The position numbers were made by a program, and so were the translations under genes. Positions 1 to 5,748 of a stretch of DNA of 8,430 bases are shown piece by piece (positions within the stretch are counted from its first letter, which is position 1; each line of letters begins with the position of its first letter). A model generated the notes under the pieces. That model made no database searches. It was not told where the DNA came from and worked only from the letters and a program-made list of their open reading frames with translations. Source of the stretch: an uncultured Eubacteriales bacterium (GTDB taxonomy: Bacteria > Bacillota_A > Clostridia > Christensenellales > Aristaeellaceae); assembly GCA_902775835.1 (NCBI GenBank), contig CACYNZ010000160.1, positions 1 to 8,430 on the forward strand, given 5' to 3'.

Positions 1-95
1 CCAGACTTGCCGCAGTCCACAAGAAGACGCGTCTTTCCCTCCATCACCAGGGACGAATTCCCGCTGGATCCGGAGTAGAGTGAACAGAATTGCAT
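1..95 (-). CDS. walJ: MBL-fold metallo-hydrolase, WalJ/YycJ type (N-terminal fragment, cut by window edge)
   Basis: Reading the minus strand from an ATG at 95-93 gives 31 codons in frame to the window edge with no stop. The peptide begins [20 protein letters not shown] and continues with a [12 protein letters not shown] stretch. This is the characteristic N-terminus of the WalJ/YycJ metallo-beta-lactamase-fold family (C-S-L-x-S-G-S-S-G-N-S, then L-L-x-D-x-G-x-S). The metal-binding HxHxDH motif would lie beyond the window, so catalytic integrity cannot be checked. A GAGG ribosome binding site sits about 6 bases before the ATG, and the gene begins 16 bases after the LicD-family stop, so it is probably the next gene of the same operon. 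In Firmicutes this family is often encoded with walRK near the replication origin and has been linked to cell-wall control and DNA exonuclease activity. Family call is fairly sure; the exact ortholog is inferred from about 30 residues. Confidence 0.75.
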   Translation of the reverse strand, partial: MQFCSLYSGSSGNSSLVMEGKTRLLVDCGKS

Positions 96-111
96 GCTCT
101 ACCTCAACTTC

Positions 112-858
112 TCACAGATCAAGATGCTTGGCCACCCGCTCATTCTCCGGCGGCGGGGTCATGTAGTCCGGCCCGAAGAGAATGGTCAGCACTTCCTTGT
201 ATTTCACCGGGATCAGGCATCTGAGATGCTCAAAGTCCGCTTCCATCTTTTCCTCGAACTGCCAGGGATGCCAGATATGCATCATCAGCTCAAAGGCGCC
301 GTTGGACATGCACAGATCATCGCCCGTGCTGTATCGCCGCGAGACCTTTTCATAGCGCTGCGTCTTCCACTTTGTGGAGAAAGGAAGCCCCATGATATGC
401 GTGGCCCGCAGCAGAATCCGGTTTTTCAGGGAAAACCGGGAATAGTCCACGTCATGCTTGAGCATGCCCTGCAGGAGGTGCAGTTCCAGGAACCACATCT
501 TCCGCTTCAGGCCTTCCGGCGGCACGTGATCCAGGATGAACAGGTCCGTGAACGCCGCGGCCTTTTCCGGATCCCGGTTCATGACCCGGGGCGTCCAGGT
601 GTTCAGGTAGGTCAGTTCAAAGCGCCGGTCGCATTCCTTGGGATAGAACTCCCGGAAGCGCTGGAACTCTTCACGCGTCATGAGCAGGTCCACGTCATCA
701 TCCCACGGAATGAATCCATGGTGCCGAACCGCACCCAGCAATGTACCGCACATCAGGTTGTAGCTGATGTCATGTTTCCGGCAGACCTTGATGATATCCG
801 CAAGCTGCTCCAGCAGTTCCGCATGGATCTGCTCAAGCGTGAGTTTTGTCTCTTCCAT
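112..858 (-). CDS. LicD family (phosphocholine/polyol-phosphate) transferase
   Basis: 248-residue cytoplasmic protein of the LicD family, nucleotidyltransferase-fold enzymes that add phosphocholine or related phospho-substituents to cell-surface glycans. The hallmark is at residues 38-57: GTLLGAVRHHGFIPWDDDVD, with the acidic D53-D55 cluster expected to bind metal. A second typical acidic segment, DLFILD, is at 105-110, and the family's C-terminal Y/F-G-x-D-Y-M-T-P-P-P motif is at about 228-237, followed by a late His (H245). The length is normal. The ATG at 858 is preceded by AGAGGGG at a spacing of about 6 bases. The gene starts 17 bases after the transketolase C-half stop and lies 16 bases before walJ, so it belongs to the parA-to-walJ run. 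The neighbouring phosphoglycosyl transferase supports a role in surface polymer decoration. The actual donor (CDP-choline, CDP-ribitol or other) cannot be read from the sequence, and no choline uptake or CDP-activation gene is in the window. Confidence 0.88.
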   Translation of the reverse strand: MEETKLTLEQIHAELLEQLADIIKVCRKHDISYNLMCGTLLGAVRHHGFIPWDDDVDLLMTREEFQRFREFYPKECDRRFELTYLNTWTPRVMNRDPEKAAAFTDLFILDHVPPEGLKRKMWFLELHLLQGMLKHDVDYSRFSLKNRILLRATHIMGLPFSTKWKTQRYEKVSRRYSTGDDLCMSNGAFELMMHIWHPWQFEEKMEADFEHLRCLIPVKYKEVLTILFGPDYMTPPPENERVAKHLDL

Positions 859-875
859 GCCAATCCCCTCTTGTC

Positions 876-1799
876 TTATCCGCGCAATAGCCTGAGCGCC
901 GTATCGCAGACGGCCTGCGCGTCAAACCCGTAGGCTTTCCGCAGGTACTGCTGCGAGCCCACCAGCGTGGAGTACCTGTCCGGCATCCCCATGCGGTGTA
1001 CGCGGCAGCCCAGTCCCTCTTCGGCCACGATTTCGCACACGGCCGAGCCCAGCGCGCCGATCACTGTATGTTCTTCCACTGTAATGAGCCAGGGAAAGCG
1101 TTTTCCCATCTCACAGACCTTCTCCGCATCCAGCGGCTTCAGGCACGGAAACGAAACCACTTCCGCCTCCACGCCCTTTTCATGAAGCAGGTCCGCCGCG
1201 GCCATGGTCTGGCTCAGGATCCCGCCCGCGGACAGGAGGGCGATATCCCTGCCTTTTCGCAGCGTCAGCGCCTGCGGCAGCTTCCAGTCTTCCAATGCGT
1301 CCGTGTGGCTTACCGGTTCCCCGGCACGCGAGAGCCGCAGATAGCAGCAGCCGGGCGTATGCAGCATGACCGGGACCACGGCTTCCGCTTCCACCGGATC
1401 CCCCGGCGTAAACACGGTGACGCCCGGCAGCGTGCGCAGCACGCCCATGTCCTCCGTGGCGTGATGGCTCATGCCCAGGGGGCCGTAGACAAACCCGCCG
1501 CCCACGCAGACAATCTTCACGTTCGCCTCATGATAGGCGCAGTCGTTCCGGATCTGTTCCAGTGCCCGGAGCGTGGGGAAGTTCCCGATGGAATAGACCA
1601 GCACCGTGCGTCCGGTCATGGACAGACCCGCCGCCATGGACACCATGGACTGCTCCGCGATGCCCGCGTTGATGAACTGGTCCGGATACGTTTCCCAGAA
1701 AGGCCTGAGCACGCCGAAGCCCAGATCCCCCGTGACCAGCACAATGCGCGGATCCGCAGCGGCCTCCCGCATCAGGGCCCTTACAAAAGCATCTCTCAC
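876..1799 (-). CDS. Transketolase family protein, C-terminal subunit (Pyr and C domains)
   Basis: 307 residues matching the second half of a split transketolase: a pyrimidine-binding domain (about 1-165) and a transketolase C domain (about 180-300). The key motif NAGIAEQ at 44-50 contains E49, the Glu expected to activate the aminopyrimidine ring of thiamine diphosphate. Other family landmarks are the YGPLGMSHHATEDMGVLR segment (105-122), the TVFTPGDPVEA segment (128-138) and VEEHTVIGALGSAV (241-254). The start is a GTG at 1799 that overlaps the stop of the N-terminal subunit by 4 bases (GTGA), with GGAGG about 10 bases upstream, so the two subunits are probably translationally coupled and form a heteromeric enzyme. 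Together they total about 600 residues, close to one full transketolase. Its place between sugar-transfer genes suggests a specialised glycan role rather than the central pentose-phosphate enzyme; that is inference. Confidence 0.9.
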   Translation of the reverse strand: MRDAFVRALMREAAADPRIVLVTGDLGFGVLRPFWETYPDQFINAGIAEQSMVSMAAGLSMTGRTVLVYSIGNFPTLRALEQIRNDCAYHEANVKIVCVGGGFVYGPLGMSHHATEDMGVLRTLPGVTVFTPGDPVEAEAVVPVMLHTPGCCYLRLSRAGEPVSHTDALEDWKLPQALTLRKGRDIALLSAGGILSQTMAAADLLHEKGVEAEVVSFPCLKPLDAEKVCEMGKRFPWLITVEEHTVIGALGSAVCEIVAEEGLGCRVHRMGMPDRYSTLVGSQQYLRKAYGFDAQAVCDTALRLLRG

Positions 1800-2683
1800 G
1801 GACGGCTCGCCTCCAGTTCTGCCAGGGCGGCTTCATATTCCTCGCCCTGGGGCGTGCGGTAATGCCAGAGGATATTGTTCTCCATGAAGCTCACGCCCCT
1901 GCCCTTCACCGTGTCCGCAATGATCACGCTGGGCGTGTCCGGATATTCGGCACACTTATGAAACGCTTCCTCCAGGGCATGCACGTCATGTCCGTTCACT
2001 CGCTGCACATGCCAGCCGAAGCTTTTCCACTTTTCCTCCAGTGGTTCCAGAGCCAGGGTGTTCTCACAGAAGTCCAGGGACTGCATCTTATTATGGTCAA
2101 TGACGGCGGTCAGCTTTCCGAGCCCGTATTGCCGGGCCTGAAGCGCAGCCTCCCAGACCGCGCCCTCGTCGCACTCGCCGTCGCCCAGCACCACATAGGT
2201 TCTCCATGCGCTGCCGTCCATTTTCGCGCCAAGTGCCAGCCCCACGGCCACGGACAGGCCATGGCCCAGGGACCCGGTGGATACCTCCACTCCGGGAACG
2301 CCGTGATGACTCACGTGTCCGCTGAGAAAGGAGCCGTCCCCGTAATGATTCCGCAGTTCCTCCACAGGAAAAAAGCCGCGCTCTGCCAGTGCCGCGTAAA
2401 TGGAGGCCCCGGCATGGCCCTTGGACAGGATCAGCCGGTCCCGCTCAGCCCAGTCAGGCTCCTGCGGCCGCACATGCAGAACCCGGGTATACAATACCCC
2501 GATGATTTCCGCCACAGACATGACGGATCCGATATGGCTTCCCCGGCTCACATGGGTCATCTCAAGCGCGTGCCGCCGGATCAGCCAGCTGAGCACAGCC
2601 GGATCGTCCACGTCCGGCTTCATGCCGGGGAATCCTTCATGGATCACTTCCGTATAAGTCTTTCCATCACGGTAAGGTGTCAA
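1796..2683 (-). CDS. Transketolase family protein, N-terminal subunit (TPP-binding PP domain)
   Basis: 295 residues matching the thiamine-diphosphate (PP) domain of transketolase. Visible landmarks are RGSHIGSVMSVAEII (47-61), DRLILSKGHAGASIYAAL (82-99), STGSLGHGLS (135-144), the TPP/Mg motif beginning GDGECDEGAVWEA (167-179) and ending in the DHNKMQ segment (196-201), and KGRGVSFMEN (260-269). The start is unusual: a TTG at 2683 that overlaps the phosphoglycosyl transferase stop by 4 bases (TTGA). It is supported by GGAGG with 7 bases of spacing. No in-frame ATG occurs before residue 21, and the conserved fold starts near residue 30. The 3' end overlaps the C-subunit start by 4 bases. Half-length paired transketolases are known in many bacteria, often in special metabolic or polysaccharide loci; the substrate here is not evident. 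Confidence 0.9.
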   Translation of the reverse strand: MTPYRDGKTYTEVIHEGFPGMKPDVDDPAVLSWLIRRHALEMTHVSRGSHIGSVMSVAEIIGVLYTRVLHVRPQEPDWAERDRLILSKGHAGASIYAALAERGFFPVEELRNHYGDGSFLSGHVSHHGVPGVEVSTGSLGHGLSVAVGLALGAKMDGSAWRTYVVLGDGECDEGAVWEAALQARQYGLGKLTAVIDHNKMQSLDFCENTLALEPLEEKWKSFGWHVQRVNGHDVHALEEAFHKCAEYPDTPSVIIADTVKGRGVSFMENNILWHYRTPQGEEYEAALAELEASRP

Positions 2684-3387
2684 CGCTTCTCCTCCACAGC
2701 CCTGTGATGCTCTTCCTGCATGGTCTTCGCCTTGCCGAAAACCCCGCCGATGGTCTCCAGCAGCAGCCGGGCATCCAGCGCCAGACTCTGATTCTTGGCG
2801 TACTCCACACGAAGGCGGTTTTTCTCCGGAAGTACGTACTTCTCATAGTTTTCCACCGGGTTTTCCGTTCCGACAATCTCGTCCTGGCTGATGAACACCA
2901 GGCTGGAACGGTCCGTGATCCCGGGCCGCACCCAGAGAATGCATTCCTCGTCCGGCCTGTACTGCATAGTGTACAGCAGAAGCTCGGGACGCGGGCCCAC
3001 AAAGGACATGTCGCCCTTGAGAATATTGAACAGCTGGGGCAGCTCGTCCAGCTTCAGGCGCCGCATCACCCGTCCCGCCCGGGTCACCCGGGTATCGTTC
3101 TTGGCGGTGCAGGTGGTCTCGCGGTCCGAGCCCACGCGCATGGAGCGGAACTTGTAGATATAGAAGGTCTTATTATGGTATCCGCCGCGGGGCGCGGAAT
3201 AGATCACCGGTCCCGGCGAGTCCAGACGCACCCATACGGCCAGGGGAATCATGATGATCAGGCCGGGGATCAGAAGGATCAGGGCCAGAAGAAAATCCAG
3301 CACCCGCTTGATCACATGGCTGTAAAAGGGATGTGAAAGCGGTCCGTCCCATCTGGGAAGCTCCGGCAGTTCCTCCCTTGCAGTCAT
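2680..3387 (-). CDS. Polyprenyl-phosphate sugar phosphotransferase (bacterial sugar transferase, PglC-like)
   Basis: Predicted monotopic phosphoglycosyl transferase that moves a sugar-1-phosphate from a nucleotide sugar onto undecaprenyl phosphate, the first membrane step in building a surface glycan. Using the ATG at 3387 it has 235 residues: K27-R28 before a hydrophobic membrane segment (about 31-52), SPGPVIYS (57-64), a KFRSMR motif (79-84), then LDELPQLFNILKGDMSFVGP (113-132) with the conserved Asp-Glu dyad D114-E115, and RPGITDRSSL (154-163). It lacks the long N-terminal multi-pass domain of WbaP-type enzymes, so it is the small class. An open frame extends upstream to 3612, but those codons lie inside parB and give an Arg/Ser-rich shadow. 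AAGGAGG 8 bases before 3387, placed just after the parB stop, decides the start; another ATG at 3411 is a poorer choice. Its stop overlaps the TTG of the next gene. Confidence 0.92.
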   Translation of the reverse strand: MTAREELPELPRWDGPLSHPFYSHVIKRVLDFLLALILLIPGLIIMIPLAVWVRLDSPGPVIYSAPRGGYHNKTFYIYKFRSMRVGSDRETTCTAKNDTRVTRAGRVMRRLKLDELPQLFNILKGDMSFVGPRPELLLYTMQYRPDEECILWVRPGITDRSSLVFISQDEIVGTENPVENYEKYVLPEKNRLRVEYAKNQSLALDARLLLETIGGVFGKAKTMQEEHHRAVEEKR

Positions 3388-3403
3388 GGCGCGTTCCTCC
3401 TTA

Positions 3404-4273
3404 TCATTCATCCATCTGTCCGATGAGCTCATAGAGATGTTCCAGTTCTTCCCGGGTGTAATACTGAAGAATGACCTTGCCCTTGTGCTCGCTGCCCCGG
3501 ATCTCGGCGCGCATGCCGCACCACTCGCGGAGCCGGTCCTCGAACCCGGAGATTTCCGGAGACTTGTTCTTCTGCCGCCTGTCCTTGGGCTTTTCCCCTT
3601 CCTGGCGGTCATGGTATCCCGCGGCGGCCTGTTCCAGCTGACGCACGCTCAGCGCGCGGCTCACGGTTTCCTCCGCAAGCTTCATCTGGTCCTCCGCGTT
3701 GTCCAGGCCGGCCAGCACCCTGGCATGCCCGGCTGAGAGCACACCCTCCCGGATCATCTCGATCACGGCTTCGGGCAGGGACAGAATGCGCAGAAGATTA
3801 GCCACGCTCGGACGGCTCTTGCCAAGACGCCGGGCCGCTTCATCCTGGGTATACCCGCAGGTGTCCATGAGGGAGCGGATGCCCATGGCGGTTTCCACAG
3901 GGTTCAGGTCCTCGCGCTGCAGATTCTCGATCAGCGCGATTTCCATGCGCTGATGATCCGTCACGTCCCGCACCAGACACGGGACTTCACTGAGCCCCGC
4001 CTCACGTGCCGCGCGCCATCTGCGCTCACCGGCCACAATGGTATAGCGGCCGTCTTCCCCGGCAGTGACAAGGATCGGCTGAAGAATGCCCTGTTCGCGA
4101 ATGGACTGGGCCAGCATGGAAATGTTCTCTTCACTGAATATCTTTCTTGGCTGATCTGCGCTTGGGTCCAGGTTCCCCAGAGGAATCTGGATCACCTGGC
4201 CCGCTTCCCCCGCCGGTTCATCCGGCAGAAGGGCATCCAGTCCCCGTCCGAGTCCATGGGCTTTCTTAGCCAT
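3404..4273 (-). CDS. parB: Chromosome partitioning protein ParB (Spo0J family)
   Basis: 289-residue ParB, a CTP-dependent DNA clamp that loads at parS sites and spreads to recruit SMC and segregate the origin. Domains in order: the N-terminal ParA-stimulating peptide (GLGRGLDALLPDE, 7-19), the CTP-binding ParB N domain with GERRWRA (82-88) and ENLQRED (116-122), a helix-turn-helix (about 141-164, YTQDEAARRLGKSRPSVANL), a charged linker (about 221-245), and a C-terminal dimerisation segment (about 245-289). All expected motifs are intact. It starts at an ATG with AGGTGA upstream, 40 bases after the parA stop. Pairing with parA favours ParB over the paralogue Noc. I found no full 16-base parS palindrome in the window, so the loading sites must lie elsewhere. 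The stop is 16 bases before the next gene, a glycan-synthesis enzyme, which is an uncommon neighbour. Confidence 0.96.
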   Translation of the reverse strand: MAKKAHGLGRGLDALLPDEPAGEAGQVIQIPLGNLDPSADQPRKIFSEENISMLAQSIREQGILQPILVTAGEDGRYTIVAGERRWRAAREAGLSEVPCLVRDVTDHQRMEIALIENLQREDLNPVETAMGIRSLMDTCGYTQDEAARRLGKSRPSVANLLRILSLPEAVIEMIREGVLSAGHARVLAGLDNAEDQMKLAEETVSRALSVRQLEQAAAGYHDRQEGEKPKDRRQKNKSPEISGFEDRLREWCGMRAEIRGSEHKGKVILQYYTREELEHLYELIGQMDE

Positions 4274-4300
4274 ATGCTCACCTTTTCCTGCTTGTTTCCA

Positions 4301-4316
4301 TAAGGCCTATGCCTTA
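4301..4316 (-). repeat. Perfect inverted repeat spanning the parA stop codon
   Basis: TAAGGC-CTAT-GCCTTA on the plus strand, a 6-base-pair perfect stem with a 4-base loop. On the transcribed strand the first stem arm contains the parA TAA stop (4316-4314). No U-run follows, so it is not an intrinsic terminator. It sits in the 40-base parA-parB gap and could affect coupling or mRNA processing; this is inference from position only. Confidence 0.5.
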
Positions 4317-5093
4317 CTTTGCCTTTTTCACCCGAATACCGTTGCGCTTGAGAAACTCCTCGGCGAACGCCCTGTACGCCAGCGCCCCGGCCGACCGGGG
4401 ATCGTACACATTGATGGGCTGTCCATGGGACGGCGCTTCACCCAGACGCACACTTCTGGGAATGGTGACGGTATACACCTGCTTCTTGAAATGCTTCTTT
4501 ACCTGTTCCACCACCTGCAGGCCCAGGTTGGTGCGGCCGTCCAGCATGGTCAGCAGCACACCCTCGATCTCCAGATGCGTATTGATGCTCCGCTTCACGC
4601 GGCTGATGGTGCTCATGAGGCTCGTCACGCCTTCCAGCGCGTAATACTCGCACTGGATGGGAATCAGCACGCTGTCCGCCGCCGACATGGCATTGAGCGT
4701 CAGCAGGGACAGGGACGGAGGACAGTCAATAATGATGAAGTCATAGTCATCCTTGACCGCCTTGAGCGCTTCCTTCAGCTGATCTTCCCGGTATTCCACG
4801 TCCACCAGCTCCAGTTCCGCGCCGGCCAGACGGATGTCCCCGGGCAGCACGCTGAGCCGGTCCCAGCGGGTTTTGCTGATGCATTCCCGGACCATGGCAT
4901 GCTCCACCAGCAGCTCGTAGGCTGACCGGGCTCCGGCCCGCAGACCGGTGCCGGATGTGGCGTTTCCCTGGGGATCCAGGTCCACCAGCAGGGTCTTCTG
5001 GCCCAGCTCTGCAAGCATGGCACTGAGATTTACCGCCGTGGTGGTCTTGCCCACGCCGCCCTTCTGATTGGTGACCGCTATCGTCTTCCCCAT
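4314..5093 (-). CDS. parA: Chromosome partitioning ATPase ParA (Soj family)
   Basis: 259-residue ParA-type ATPase that binds DNA when ATP-loaded and works with ParB in origin segregation and control of replication initiation. It shows the deviant Walker A KGGVGKTTT (11-19, with the signature Lys K11), DLDPQGNAT (38-46), and Walker B IIIDCPPSLS (120-129). The length matches chromosomal Soj proteins, and it has no N-terminal HTH as plasmid ParA proteins often do. A longer frame begins at 5153, but the chosen ATG at 5093 has GGAG 8 bases upstream and puts the conserved G-K-x-I-A-V-T-N-Q-K-G-G-V-G-K-T-T at the N-terminus; the extra 20 codons would lie over the promoter's transcription start region. 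It is the first gene of the run, directly behind the promoter at 5139-5167. In many Firmicutes rsmG lies upstream; here a GNAT gene does. Confidence 0.96.
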   Translation of the reverse strand: MGKTIAVTNQKGGVGKTTTAVNLSAMLAELGQKTLLVDLDPQGNATSGTGLRAGARSAYELLVEHAMVRECISKTRWDRLSVLPGDIRLAGAELELVDVEYREDQLKEALKAVKDDYDFIIIDCPPSLSLLTLNAMSAADSVLIPIQCEYYALEGVTSLMSTISRVKRSINTHLEIEGVLLTMLDGRTNLGLQVVEQVKKHFKKQVYTVTIPRSVRLGEAPSHGQPINVYDPRSAGALAYRAFAEEFLKRNGIRVKKAK

Positions 5094-5138
5094 AAACAAC
5101 ACTCCGTACTTTCCATGTGTGCAAAGAAATGCAATGTA

Positions 5139-5167
5139 ATTATATCGGTTCAATTTCCCGTTGTAAA
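5139..5167 (-). promoter_or_regulatory. Sigma-A promoter of parA and the downstream run
   Basis: On the minus strand, -35 TTTACA (5167-5162), a spacer of exactly 17 bases, and -10 TATAAT (5144-5139). This is one mismatch from full consensus. Transcription should begin near 5132, giving a leader of about 40 bases that includes the GGAG ribosome binding site and the ATG at 5093. It lies just downstream of the terminator of the GNAT gene, so parA appears to have independent transcription. No other strong promoter was seen in the short gaps down to walJ. Confidence 0.85.
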
Positions 5168-5215
5168 GAGCGCGGACAGGCTCTCGGCAGGCCTTGACAG
5201 AAACTTCCCGGCGCG

Positions 5216-5256
5216 AAAAACAGCAGGGTTTCCCCCCGGGATAAGCCCTGCCGCTT
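5216..5256 (-). terminator. Intrinsic terminator after the GNAT gene
   Basis: On the minus strand, GCAGGG (5251-5246) pairs perfectly with CCCTGC (5228-5223), and the stem can be extended outward with G-U, C-G, G-U and A-U pairs. A run of five U residues (5220-5216) follows. The 17-base loop region can form a small inner C/G stem. It begins 15 bases after the GNAT stop codon at 5271, as expected for the 3' end of the hydrolase-GNAT transcript, and separates it from the parA promoter. Confidence 0.8.
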
Positions 5257-5270
5257 CTCAGCCTGCTCCG

Positions 5271-5744
5271 TCATTCTGTTTCCGGTCCCAGTTTTTTCTC
5301 CAGAATCCGGCTCTGGCATGTATACCCGCATGAGGCATACAGTTCCCGGGCTGCTTCATTGAACTCCCATACCATGAGGTCTACCCGGACGCAGCCGTGT
5401 GCCCTGCCCGCGTCCTCCAGGGCGCGCATCATCTCTGCCGCCACGCCCTTTCTGCGCCACTCAGGGAATACATACAGTTCCTCCGCGTACAGCGTCAGCA
5501 TGTTGGCCATGAAGGAACAGTTCCGCACAGAGGCCAGCACGAACCCGGCCATTTTCTCCCCCTCCTCGGCGCACAGGAGCACATGGTCGGGACTTTCGCA
5601 CATCTGCTCAAAGACCTTTTCCGGAAGCACATGCTCCCTGGGCAGATATACATCCGGCCGGTTCCGGACATGCAGGGCATGAAGCCCGGCCATGCCCCGG
5701 TCCACATCCGCCCAGTCCTCACTCTTCAGTCTTCGGATCTCCAT
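5271..5744 (-). CDS. GNAT family N-acetyltransferase
   Basis: 157-residue GNAT-fold acyltransferase that would use acetyl-CoA to acetylate an amine; the substrate is unknown. The acetyl-CoA pyrophosphate loop is visible as EELYVFPEWRRKGVAAEMM (88-106), with R97-x-x-G100-x-A102 matching the Q/R-x-x-G-x-G/A motif. The late conserved segment NEAARELYASCGYT (129-142) follows in the usual position. The start at the ATG 5744 gives the normal N-terminus MEIRRLKSEDW; an upstream ATG at 5789 lies inside the hydrolase gene and adds an unrelated peptide. AGGG lies about 9 bases upstream. The gene begins 4 bases after the serine hydrolase stop and ends just before the terminator, so the two form a bicistronic unit. 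N-terminal residues resemble acetyltransferases acting on small molecules or protein N-termini, but the sequence does not decide this. Confidence 0.9.
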   Translation of the reverse strand: MEIRRLKSEDWADVDRGMAGLHALHVRNRPDVYLPREHVLPEKVFEQMCESPDHVLLCAEEGEKMAGFVLASVRNCSFMANMLTLYAEELYVFPEWRRKGVAAEMMRALEDAGRAHGCVRVDLMVWEFNEAARELYASCGYTCQSRILEKKLGPETE

Positions 5745-5748
5745 GGAT

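Noticed and set aside
2305..2320. CACGTG cores (for example near 523, 2310, 3992 and 6200) as parS sites
   Set aside because: Only the central six bases match; none is flanked by the TGTT...AACA arms of the 16-base parS palindrome.
94..2707. Long plus-strand frames opposite licD and the transketolase genes
   Set aside because: His/Pro/Gln/Arg-rich translations with no domain match; they are shadows produced by GC-rich codon use in the minus-strand genes.
3388..3612. N-terminal extension of the phosphoglycosyl transferase by 75 codons
   Set aside because: It lies within parB in another frame and reads as an Arg/Ser-rich shadow; AAGGAGG before 3387 marks the true start.
5094..5153. N-terminal extension of ParA by 20 codons
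   Set aside because: It would begin upstream of the predicted transcription start, and the family N-terminus begins at the ATG at 5093, which has its own GGAG.
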